DNA from: Bacteroidota bacterium
GTDB taxonomy: Bacteria > Bacteroidota > Bacteroidia > Cytophagales > Cyclobacteriaceae
Direction of reading: 5' to 3'
DNA length: 8,345 nt
Assembly (NCBI GenBank): GCA_023412765.1
Contig: JAEZBX010000173.1
Span: 1 to 8,345 of the forward strand
Shown here: positions 1 through 5,722 of the stretch, piece after piece
Layout: every line of letters begins with the position of its first letter
Position numbering within the stretch: the stretch's first letter is position 1
The notes under the pieces: generated by a model
Databases searched by the model: none
What the model was told of the DNA's origin: nothing
The model's input: only the letters and a program-made list of their open reading frames with translations
Translations under genes and position numbers: made by a program

Positions 1-22
1 GTGATCGGAATGCGTAATTCGC

Positions 23-394
23 CTACCCGTTATAAAAGAATTGTTCGTGGATAATTTTGCCGTCTTTCCATTTCTGAACAGAAGCCTGGGTATATTTCTT
101 TTCACCCCATTCTTTGTGCAAATATTCATAGGACCAAACAACGAACGATACATCGCCAGCTGTGGCAACGGCCTCCACAGACGCCTTCTTAAATCCTCCA
201 ATGTTGTTAAGAAATTCTTGCTCCCGGCGGCGGTTAGCGTCCTTTCCGACGGTCGGCAAATTGTCGTTTTCCTGCATTCTTACATCTTCATGGTAGTACT
301 TTTCGAAGGCATCCAACAGTCTACCATCAATTACCAACTGGTTTAAATCTTTGATCTTTTCCTTGATAGTGAGTTCTTTTTCAATTGTGTTCAT
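23..394 (-). CDS. SnoaL-like / NTF2-fold small protein
   Basis: Encodes a 123-residue cytosolic protein with no signal peptide or membrane segment. The layout fits the SnoaL-like branch of the NTF2-like superfamily: an N-terminal helix pair (about 5-35, with FEKYYHEDVRMQEN), a polar helix rich in Arg and Glu (about 50-65), then beta strands (about 70-120) with the late signature VQKWKDGKIIHEQFFYNG. Proteins of this cone-shaped fold bind small hydrophobic ligands or act as isomerases or cyclases. The sequence does not reveal the substrate, so no reaction is assigned. The gene lies 98 bases downstream of the Crp/Fnr regulator on the same strand, and the gap holds two Fnr-type boxes, so it is a plausible target of that regulator (inference). 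The ATG at 392-394 is preceded by an A-rich leader without a Shine-Dalgarno, normal for Bacteroidota. The TAG stop is at 23-25. Family assignment is fairly sure; function is unknown. Confidence 0.85.
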   Translation of the reverse strand: MNTIEKELTIKEKIKDLNQLVIDGRLLDAFEKYYHEDVRMQENDNLPTVGKDANRRREQEFLNNIGGFKKASVEAVATAGDVSFVVWSYEYLHKEWGEKKYTQASVQKWKDGKIIHEQFFYNG

Positions 395-421
395 TTTCTT
401 TTCTGTTTAATAATAATGACA

Positions 422-429
422 CAAAAATC
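422..429 (-). promoter_or_regulatory. Possible -7 promoter element for the SnoaL-like gene
   Basis: Read on the minus strand the bases are GATTTTTG, matching the Bacteroidota -7 consensus TAnnTTTG at five of six fixed positions. It would place the transcription start near 415-419, giving a leader of about 20-25 bases. No convincing -33 TTTG is present, which would be consistent with an activator-dependent promoter. The degenerate Fnr-type box (centre 458.5) then falls near -41 and the perfect box (centre 481.5) near -64. This is pattern matching only. Confidence 0.3.
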
Positions 430-451
430 GGATGGAGCAGGTAGCCCTACC

Positions 452-465
452 TTGATGTAGCGCAA
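452..465. promoter_or_regulatory. Degenerate Fnr-type box (second site)
   Basis: TTGAT-GTAG-CGCAA: the left half-site is perfect and the right half matches three of five positions of ATCAA. It shares the nonamer TTGATGTAG with the perfect box 23 bases away, so the two form a direct repeat of whole sites. Its position relative to the proposed -7 element fits a class II activator site. It may be real only together with the stronger neighbour. Confidence 0.35.
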
Positions 466-474
466 GAAAGGATA

Positions 475-488
475 TTGATGTAGATCAA
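475..488. promoter_or_regulatory. Perfect Fnr-type operator TTGAT-N4-ATCAA
   Basis: The bases are TTGATGTAGATCAA, an exact match to the Fnr consensus TTGAT-N4-ATCAA with perfect dyad symmetry. The box starts four bases beyond the stop codon of the Crp/Fnr-family gene and about 87 bases (centre to ATG) upstream of the SnoaL-like gene on the minus strand. The adjacent regulator has the recognition-helix residues Glu, Ser and Arg that contact this half-site in Fnr. A perfect ten-base match at fixed spacing in a 98-base gap is unlikely by chance. Which regulator binds it is inference. Confidence 0.55.
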
Positions 489-492
489 GAAA

Positions 493-1080
493 CTATCGCT
501 GAGCCATGTTTCTTCGTATGCGGCTTATTGTTTCTGCAGAAAGTCCAAGATAAGATGCGATTTGATGCTGAGGCACCCGCTGTTCGATAGACGGATATTT
601 CGCGATGAAATCGTTGTACTGTTCCTCCGCGGTTTGACTTATTGATGCAAGGATACGCCGTTGATGTGCAACAAAGGCATTCTGCAACAACTTCAAAAAG
701 AATTTATTAAACTTTGGAACTCGCTCGTATAACGATTCCAGGTCAGCGCGTTCAATCGAGAACACTTCACTGTCTTCAAGTGCATCAATGTTTTGTGTTG
801 CCGGAGTGTTAGTGAGGAAACTATACAAATCTGAAATCCACCATCCTTCCATTCCGAACATAATGATGTGTTCGCCTCCCTGTTCGTCGACTGTGTATGC
901 CCTCAAGCATCCCTTAATAATAAAATTTTCATAGTGGCTAATATCGCCGGCCTGTAACAGGTATTGTCTTTTTCTAATCTTTCGGTGCCTCAGGATAGAT
1001 TTAAAAAATGCGATCTCATCATCGGTTAATTGAATATGCTTGTGGACATTGGATAATATGAGATCGTACGACGGTGTCAT
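493..1080 (-). CDS. Crp/Fnr-family transcriptional regulator
   Basis: A 195-residue protein with an N-terminal cyclic-nucleotide-type beta-roll sensor domain (about 10-115), a dimerisation helix (about 117-145) and a C-terminal winged-helix region (about 148-190). The recognition helix LSAETISRIRR (180-190) has Glu183, Ser186 and Arg187, the spacing used by Fnr to read TTGAT. The region with GWWISDLYSF (79-88) and TQNIDALEDSEV (95-106) is typical of a large Bacteroidota subgroup. The usual cAMP phosphate-binding Gly-Glu/Arg-Ser/Thr signature is not evident, and there is one cysteine (58), so neither a Fnr-type 4Fe-4S cluster nor classical cAMP sensing is likely. The ligand is unknown. The chain stops soon after the recognition helix, as is usual in this subgroup. 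The start is the ATG at 1078-1080. Confidence is high for the family, low for the signal sensed. Confidence 0.92.
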   Translation of the reverse strand: MTPSYDLILSNVHKHIQLTDDEIAFFKSILRHRKIRKRQYLLQAGDISHYENFIIKGCLRAYTVDEQGGEHIIMFGMEGWWISDLYSFLTNTPATQNIDALEDSEVFSIERADLESLYERVPKFNKFFLKLLQNAFVAHQRRILASISQTAEEQYNDFIAKYPSIEQRVPQHQIASYLGLSAETISRIRRNMAQR

Positions 1081-1104
1081 GCAAACGCAATTAGCATCAC
1101 ATTG

Positions 1105-1139
1105 GAGCTAAATGGAAAATTGCCCATTTAATTCAGCTC
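1105..1139. repeat. Bulged inverted repeat between two minus-strand genes
   Basis: The arms AAATGG (1110-1115) and CCATTT (1124-1129) pair around an 8-base loop. The outer arms GAGCT (1105-1109) and AGCTC (1135-1139) also pair, leaving a 5-base bulge on one side. The element occupies half of the 68-base gap after the exported NTF2-fold gene and before the Crp/Fnr gene. No T-tract follows on either strand, so it is not a standard terminator. It could be a leader structure of the regulator mRNA or chance. Confidence 0.25.
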
Positions 1140-1148
1140 AAAACACCG

Positions 1149-1595
1149 CTATTCTTTCGGAGGAATTTTCGTTGCCTGCCTCGCTAGAAGTTTCCATTCT
1201 CCCTTCTGTTTTTTCCACACCATAAGAATAGTCAAATCTACTTTTCCCGGGACATTACTGTTGTTTGTGTCGGCTGTGAAACGGTGCCTTACGACTGCCG
1301 CTTCTCCTACTATCTTTATGGTTTGATCCGTGAGTTTGATTGTTTTAAAGACCGTTTTTCCTGTGACAAACTGATCGACAAATTCTTCAGGGTTCTCCAG
1401 CAACGCGTTAGAGTGTCCATAGTCAAGGTCTTCGGTTACCATACTTTTCAGTTTGGCCGGATCACCTGCGATCATGGCCTGGCGAAGTTTTTCAACAGCT
1501 GAAGCTACAGCTTTTTCATCTGCGGATTGTGAGACTCCCTGGGTAGTGGCAAGCATAGAACAAACGAGTAAAGTCAGAAATACTTTCATGAGCAT
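1149..1595 (-). CDS. Exported NTF2-fold (DUF4440/SnoaL-like) protein
   Basis: Encodes 148 residues. The N-terminus MLMKVFLTLLVCSMLATTQG is a Sec signal peptide: Lys4, a hydrophobic core from about 5 to 16, and likely cleavage between residues 20 and 25. Cys12 does not sit in a lipobox, so a soluble periplasmic protein is expected. The mature part is one NTF2-fold domain: a helix (about 27-45), then MIAGDPAKLKSMVTEDLDYGHS with the LDYGHS segment (57-62) common in Bacteroidota members, and strands ending in VWKKQKGEWKLLARQATK. No catalytic function can be assigned; relatives may bind a small ligand or act as isomerase-like enzymes. Two starts are possible, the ATG at 1593-1595 or the in-frame ATG at 1587-1589 (Met3), and both give a workable signal peptide. 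It lies 74 bases downstream of the dehydrogenase gene, with a terminator-like hairpin between them. It is the second NTF2-fold gene on this strand but is not closely similar to the first. Confidence 0.85.
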   Translation of the reverse strand: MLMKVFLTLLVCSMLATTQGVSQSADEKAVASAVEKLRQAMIAGDPAKLKSMVTEDLDYGHSNALLENPEEFVDQFVTGKTVFKTIKLTDQTIKIVGEAAVVRHRFTADTNNSNVPGKVDLTILMVWKKQKGEWKLLARQATKIPPKE

Positions 1596-1612
1596 GAAGA
1601 TAATGTTCAGCT

Positions 1613-1653
1613 AAAAATAGCAATTTATTTGGTACAACCATGTTGTAAAATTG
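1613..1653 (-). terminator. AT-rich terminator-like hairpin after the dehydrogenase gene
   Basis: On the minus strand, TACAAC and GTTGTA (arms 1642-1647 and 1633-1638) pair perfectly around a 3-base loop. The stem extends with CAATTT and AAATTG (arms 1648-1653 and 1621-1626) across a 6-base one-sided bulge. It is followed by CTATTTTTAG (T-run 1613-1617). The position, between the dehydrogenase stop and the next gene, suits a weak intrinsic terminator or attenuator. The stem is AT-rich and bulged, so it could instead be an operator palindrome for the exported NTF2-fold gene. Confidence 0.35.
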
Positions 1654-1669
1654 CTGCTGGTACAATCCT

Positions 1670-2674
1670 TTAGCTAATGGTGATTCTTTCTCCTGTTCGC
1701 ATCGCTTCATATATGGCATTCAATATCTTCACATCCTGTCGCCCCATTTCGCCGGGCACCGGTGTCGGCCGGTCATGAAGAATAGCTAACGCAAAATCAT
1801 CCATCTGTTTTGCTTGTTGATTAATTTCAGGAAAATCCATCTTTCCTTTGCTCGTCTTACCTTTGATGCCCGCATACTCATACGCAGGCGATATTTCGAA
1901 CCAGCCATTCTCGGCTTCAGCCCTCAGCAAATTCATTTCTTTGGAATAACTGGTCTTGCATTGGGCAATTATCCCATCTGGCATTTCCATTTCCCATGAT
2001 AATGACTCTTCAACTTCTTTAAATTTAACGGGATCTCTCTTTTCGCCTTCTTTGGCTGTTACGGCCAGTGGCTCCAGTCCGGTAGTGTAACGGACGCCCT
2101 GCACGCAATATATTCCAACATCCATCAACGGGCCACCGCCTGCCAAGTTCTTGTCAAGTCTCCATCCTTTCACATTTTTAAGGCCGTTGTCGGCTGCCAT
2201 TCTTTGTATTTTTCCCATGGCTTTTTCCTTACCTAGCCTCATCATTTCCATGTTATGTGGCTCGAAGTGAAGCCGGTAACCAATCGACAATTTTTTGCCA
2301 GCCTTTTGGCAGGCCTCAATCATTTCATCACATTCTGAAACCGTCAAGGCCATAGGTTTTTCACAGATAACGTGCTTCCCCGCCCGCGCAGCTCTGATCA
2401 CAAACTCGCGATGCATTGAATTAGGTAATACAACGTACACAATATGGATGTCGGGGTTATTGGCAACTTCATCGAAGCTGTCGTAGGTGTATACGTTCTT
2501 ATCAGGAATATTATATTTCTTTTTCCATTTTTTTGCTTTTTCGTCCGAACCTGTAACGATACCGGACAGGTAACAATGATTGGTCTCAGTCAACGCTGGG
2601 GCTAATTGCTCACTGCTGTACGTACCTAGTCCCACGAGGGCTATACCCAACTTATTAGGAAGTTTATCTGCCAT
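1670..2674 (-). CDS. Gfo/Idh/MocA oxidoreductase, glucose-fructose-oxidoreductase-like
   Basis: A 334-residue NAD(P)-dependent sugar or sugar-derivative dehydrogenase. The N-terminal Rossmann domain (about 8-128) starts with the dinucleotide loop GIALVGLGTYSSEQLAPAL (10-28) and ends in the family motif CEKPMAL (104-110), whose Lys106 is normally catalytic. The C-terminal mixed alpha/beta domain carries WRLDKNLAGGGPLMDVGIYC (171-190). Asp185 and Tyr189 align by eye with the active-site Asp and Tyr of Zymomonas glucose-fructose oxidoreductase, and the following GVRYTTGLEP also resembles that enzyme. Unlike the Zymomonas enzyme there is no twin-arginine signal, so it should be cytosolic, and tight cofactor retention cannot be judged. 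Likely substrates are aldoses or related polyols; the exact one is unknown. The gene is divergent from the permease. The ATG at 2672-2674 follows an AT-rich leader. Confidence is high for the family, moderate for the subfamily. Confidence 0.93.
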   Translation of the reverse strand: MADKLPNKLGIALVGLGTYSSEQLAPALTETNHCYLSGIVTGSDEKAKKWKKKYNIPDKNVYTYDSFDEVANNPDIHIVYVVLPNSMHREFVIRAARAGKHVICEKPMALTVSECDEMIEACQKAGKKLSIGYRLHFEPHNMEMMRLGKEKAMGKIQRMAADNGLKNVKGWRLDKNLAGGGPLMDVGIYCVQGVRYTTGLEPLAVTAKEGEKRDPVKFKEVEESLSWEMEMPDGIIAQCKTSYSKEMNLLRAEAENGWFEISPAYEYAGIKGKTSKGKMDFPEINQQAKQMDDFALAILHDRPTPVPGEMGRQDVKILNAIYEAMRTGERITIS

Positions 2675-2683
2675 ATAATATTA

Positions 2684-2715
2684 AATTTTGAATTTTAAAT
2701 TTTGAATTTTGAATT
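2684..2715. repeat. Heptanucleotide tandem repeat (AATTTTG)
   Basis: Four consecutive 7-base units AATTTTG, AATTTTA, AATTTTG, AATTTTG (2684-2711) are followed by a partial AATT. The array starts 10 bases from the dehydrogenase start codon and lies in the divergent intergenic region. Each unit holds TTTG, a component of Bacteroidota promoter elements, and copy-number change would alter promoter spacing for the flanking genes. Whether it varies is unknown. Confidence 0.75.
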
Positions 2716-2724
2716 AGTGTTATG

Positions 2725-2737
2725 TTGTTCTGAACAA
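2725..2737. promoter_or_regulatory. Candidate operator: perfect 6-1-6 palindrome
   Basis: TTGTTC-T-GAACAA is perfectly symmetric and lies in the 211-base region between the divergent dehydrogenase and permease genes, 51 bases from the dehydrogenase ATG and about 150 from the permease ATG. A further TGTTC half-site occurs at 2752-2756. It could be the binding site of a dimeric repressor or activator acting on either gene; no regulator for it is visible. The remainder of the region up to 2885 shows no other clear signal apart from an A-run at 2813-2820. Confidence 0.35.
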
Positions 2738-2885
2738 GCTGGGTTCTATCATGTTCAAAAAACGAGGTCGTCATCGCGTATTTTCATACAAACGCGCGTT
2801 TTTATCAATCCTAAAAAAAACGGGTGTCAAACTGCAACCTTTGTCAATTACCGAAGTCTTAATAGAGTCATCGCAACCTTAATAT

Positions 2886-5243
2886 ATGTTAAAACACTAT
2901 CTGATTCTGATTTATCGCAACTTTATCCGCGCCAAAGGATACTTTTTAATTAACCTCGTTGGCCTTTCTACGGGATTGGTTTGCACCATGCTCATTTACC
3001 TGTGGGTCAGAGATGAGTTTAGAATGAATATGTTTCATAAGAAAAACGACCGCCTGTACCAGGTTATGGAACATCAGAGGTATGCTGATGAAATAATGAC
3101 CACGAACAGTACGCCGGGAATTTTGGCAGAAACATTAATGGAGGATTTCCCTGAGGTTGAACACGCCGCTACAACGACCTGGGTAGAGAAATATACCCTA
3201 TCTGTTGACGACCATAACATCAAGGCAGAAGGGTATCATGTGGGCCCCGACTTTTTTGAAATCTTTTCCTTTGATTTAGTTGAGGGCAACGCCGCGCAGG
3301 TGTTGAAGGATAAACTCGGAATGGTCATCTCTAAAACTCTTGCAAAAAATTTATTCGGGACAGACAAGGATGTGGTCGGACGCATGGTTGAACTACAGCA
3401 TGAAAAATCTTTTCAGATAACAGGAGTATTTGAAGACCTCCCTTCAAATTCAGAGGTTCAATTTGATTTTGTGATGTCGTTCGAGCTATACAAAGACGAA
3501 AACGAATGGGTGAAAAATTGGGGGAACAACGGACCGTCTACTTTCATTACGCTCAAAGAGGGAACAGATTCCAAAGCATTCGAAGAAAAGATCGCCGATT
3601 TCGTAAAGAAGAAAGAGGAGCAATCAAACGTTACGTTATTTTTGCATCCCTTCGCTGAGCGGTATCTCTACGGTAATTTCGAAAATGGCAAGCCTTCAGG
3701 TGGGCGAATCGAATATGTCCGATTGTTTTCAATTATTGCCGTGTTCATTCTCATCATAGCCTGTATCAATTTCATGAATTTGTCTACCGCCAGAGCATCC
3801 CGGAAGGCCAAGGAGGTAGGAATAAAAAAATCGGTAGGTGCACAAAGAGGATCTCTCGTATTCCAGTACATAAGCGAGTCGATGATTACTACAATATTCG
3901 CTGTATTACTTGCGTGGATAATTGTGTGGATCTTGCTACCACAATTTAACCTGATTACTGGTAAAAGGATTATTCTTACCCTGAACGATCCCCAGATGCT
4001 GCTTTCATTTGCAGGCATTACCATTATTACAGGATTGCTGGCTGGTAGTTATCCGGCCTTATACTTGTCTGGATTTAAGCCAGCGGCTGTATTAAAAGGT
4101 GAAATGAAAGGTACCTGGGGCGAACTGTGGGCTCGCAAGGGTCTTGTCGTATTTCAATTTTTTCTTTCCGTCGTATTGATCGTCTCGGTTTTAGTCATCT
4201 ATAAGCAAATTCAATTCGTTCAAACCAAAAATTTGGGGTATAAGAAAGATCACCTTATACAATTCCCTATGGAAGGCAAAGTGATAACGAATCTTGAGAC
4301 CTTTTTGACCGAGGTAAGGAAAATTCCAGGAGTTGTTGACGCCTCCAGTTCAGGCCACAGCTTCCTGGGAAGAAACAACAATACGAGTGGGCTAGAATGG
4401 AAAGGTAAGAACCCTGACGACAGAATACTCTTTGAAAACGTAAGAGTGAATTATGGCATGCTGGAAACGCTGGGCGTTGAGCTTGCTGATGGCCGCTTTT
4501 TCTCTTCGGACTATGGTAGCGATTCGACAAAGATAATATTTAATGAAACTGCCATTCGAACAATGAATCTCGAAAAACCGATTGGCGAGAAGATTAAATT
4601 ATGGGGGCGATACGACCTCGAAATTATTGGGGTGGTCAAAGATTTTCATTTTCAATCGCTCCATGCACGTGTCAATCCATTATTTTTTGTTCTCGATCCT
4701 AAAGAAACGTGGACCATGATGATCAGGCTTCAGAGTGGAAAGGAAAAAGAAACACTGGCGTCGCTGGATCAATTATACAGGAATTTCAATCCCGGCTTCA
4801 CATTCGAATATCGTTTTCAGGATCAGGAATATGCCCGTCAATATGAATCCGAGCAAAGGGTTGCGATACTCTCCGGATATTTTGCGGGCATGGCAATCGT
4901 TATCTCGTGCCTTGGCCTCTTTGGTCTTGCGGCATTTACAGCTGAAAGAAGGTTGAAGGAAATAGGAATTCGCAAAGCATTGGGTTCGTCATCGACCAAC
5001 ATAGTACTCCTTCTATCAGGCGATTTTACCAAAATGGTCTTATTGTCAATAGCATTGGGACTGCCGGCTAGTTATTGGCTTCTGGATCAATGGCTCGAAC
5101 GCTTTGCTTTTCACGTCCCCCTCAAAGTCTGGTATTTTATAGCCGCAGGACTAGTCGCCTTGCTAATTGCATGGATTACCGTTGCCTCACAGGCTATAAG
5201 GGCTGCGAGCGTAAATCCGGTCAAATGCTTACGTACTGAGTAG
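2886..5243 (+). CDS. ABC transporter permease, MacB/FtsX type (orphan)
   Basis: A 785-residue inner-membrane protein with duplicated architecture: TM1 (about 19-40), a periplasmic MacB_PCD-like domain (about 45-275), and an FtsX module with TM2 (280-299), TM3 (332-352) and TM4 (371-393). TM5 (418-438) follows, then a second periplasmic domain (about 455-655) and a second FtsX module, TM6 (664-684), TM7 (707-733) and TM8 (748-768). Both modules carry the cytoplasmic coupling motif after their first helix: KEVGIKKSVGAQR (309-321) and KEIGIRKALGSS (691-702). This is the large Bacteroidota family often annotated as FtsX-like permeases. MacB-type proteins act as mechanotransmitters for efflux or envelope export rather than classical importers. 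No ATPase gene adjoins it, so it must use a subunit encoded elsewhere. The ATG at 2886 has no Shine-Dalgarno; the chain begins in the typical MLKxYL style, which supports this start. Substrate is unknown. Confidence 0.95.
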   Translation: MLKHYLILIYRNFIRAKGYFLINLVGLSTGLVCTMLIYLWVRDEFRMNMFHKKNDRLYQVMEHQRYADEIMTTNSTPGILAETLMEDFPEVEHAATTTWVEKYTLSVDDHNIKAEGYHVGPDFFEIFSFDLVEGNAAQVLKDKLGMVISKTLAKNLFGTDKDVVGRMVELQHEKSFQITGVFEDLPSNSEVQFDFVMSFELYKDENEWVKNWGNNGPSTFITLKEGTDSKAFEEKIADFVKKKEEQSNVTLFLHPFAERYLYGNFENGKPSGGRIEYVRLFSIIAVFILIIACINFMNLSTARASRKAKEVGIKKSVGAQRGSLVFQYISESMITTIFAVLLAWIIVWILLPQFNLITGKRIILTLNDPQMLLSFAGITIITGLLAGSYPALYLSGFKPAAVLKGEMKGTWGELWARKGLVVFQFFLSVVLIVSVLVIYKQIQFVQTKNLGYKKDHLIQFPMEGKVITNLETFLTEVRKIPGVVDASSSGHSFLGRNNNTSGLEWKGKNPDDRILFENVRVNYGMLETLGVELADGRFFSSDYGSDSTKIIFNETAIRTMNLEKPIGEKIKLWGRYDLEIIGVVKDFHFQSLHARVNPLFFVLDPKETWTMMIRLQSGKEKETLASLDQLYRNFNPGFTFEYRFQDQEYARQYESEQRVAILSGYFAGMAIVISCLGLFGLAAFTAERRLKEIGIRKALGSSSTNIVLLLSGDFTKMVLLSIALGLPASYWLLDQWLERFAFHVPLKVWYFIAAGLVALLIAWITVASQAIRAASVNPVKCLRTE

Positions 5244-5253
5244 AGGGCGAACG

Positions 5254-5285
5254 AACACGAACCCTTGATCACCGTCAAGCGTGTT
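5254..5285. terminator. Hairpin at the convergent 3' ends of permease and Csp3-like genes
   Basis: AACACG (5254-5259) pairs with CGTGTT (5280-5285), and CTTGA (5264-5268) pairs with TCAAG (5275-5279), with a 4-base bulge and a 6-base loop. The structure spans the 31-base convergent gap and overlaps the Csp3-like stop codon (5275-5277). It may terminate transcription from both sides, but no T-tract follows on either strand, so the evidence is weak. Confidence 0.3.
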
Positions 5286-5613
5286 GTTCAGTCATCTTTC
5301 GGCATTCCTCGGCGCATGCTGAACATTCTTCTGCGCATTCCTGACAATGATCCATGTCGTGACTTTCGCATTCACGTGCGCAGGCCTCACAAATGTCAGC
5401 GCAGGCAGCGCAAAGTAGTGTAGCGTGAGATCCGCCGATCGACATTAGTTCAGCGGCAGACCTGCACACTGAGGCACACTCGCGATCAAGCTCAATGCAC
5501 TTTACCATCATCTTAACGTCCTCTTCCCGAAGGCACTCTGTTGCGCAGTGTTCGCACGCCAAAGCACAAGCAATGCAGGCGTCTATACAGGATTGAAATC
5601 TTTCGTGACTCAT
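5275..5613 (-). CDS. Four-helix-bundle copper-storage protein, Csp3-like
   Basis: A 112-residue protein with 19 cysteines (9, 13, 16, 20, 23, 27, 39, 46, 50, 68, 71, 75, 78, 82, 90, 93, 97, 100, 104), mostly spaced three or four apart so that they line the inside of helices (CxxxCxxC patterns). This is the signature of the Csp family (DUF326), whose tetrameric four-helix bundles fill their core with Cu(I)-thiolate sites. Characterised Csp3 proteins have 18 or 19 cysteines and are cytosolic; Csp1 proteins have a Tat signal. The chain here begins MSHERFQSCIDACIACALAC with no signal peptide, so the cytosolic Csp3 type is indicated. His88 lies in the loop before the last helix. The expected role is buffering or storing Cu(I). 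No copper ATPase, CopZ or copper regulator is in the window. It is convergent with the permease; the ATG at 5611-5613 is the only sensible start. Confidence is high for the family, and copper as the physiological metal is inferred. Confidence 0.92.
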   Translation of the reverse strand: MSHERFQSCIDACIACALACEHCATECLREEDVKMMVKCIELDRECASVCRSAAELMSIGGSHATLLCAACADICEACARECESHDMDHCQECAEECSACAEECRKMTEQHA

Positions 5614-5722
5614 CTTTTAAATAATTTAAGTTTTGAAACATCTGGAAAACGGTTGAGGTCAATTTTCATGCCTCCAAGAAATCGGCATTGGTAACTATAA
5701 AACTGTGTTTCGAAAAAGTATC

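Noticed and set aside
1516..1719. Minus-strand open frame of 67 codons bridging the dehydrogenase and exported NTF2-fold genes
   Set aside because: It overlaps both genes in a different frame and includes the terminator-like hairpin; no domain and no plausible start context.
2702..2953. Plus-strand open frame of 83 codons ahead of the permease
   Set aside because: It begins inside the heptamer repeat, runs through the palindrome and overlaps the permease start in another frame; no domain is recognisable.
3668..4024. Minus-strand open frame of 118 codons inside the permease gene
   Set aside because: It lies wholly inside the strongly supported permease coding sequence and reads as a shadow frame.
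5265..5278. Second Fnr-like sequence TTGAT-CACC-GTCAA
   Set aside because: It matches nine of ten fixed bases but lies across the convergent 3' ends of two genes, where no promoter is expected, and is better explained as part of the hairpin there.
5705..5722. GTG start for the PAS-like protein
   Set aside because: The ATG at 5723 is a more usual start, and the six extra residues (MFRKSI) add nothing to the domain; retained only as an alternative.
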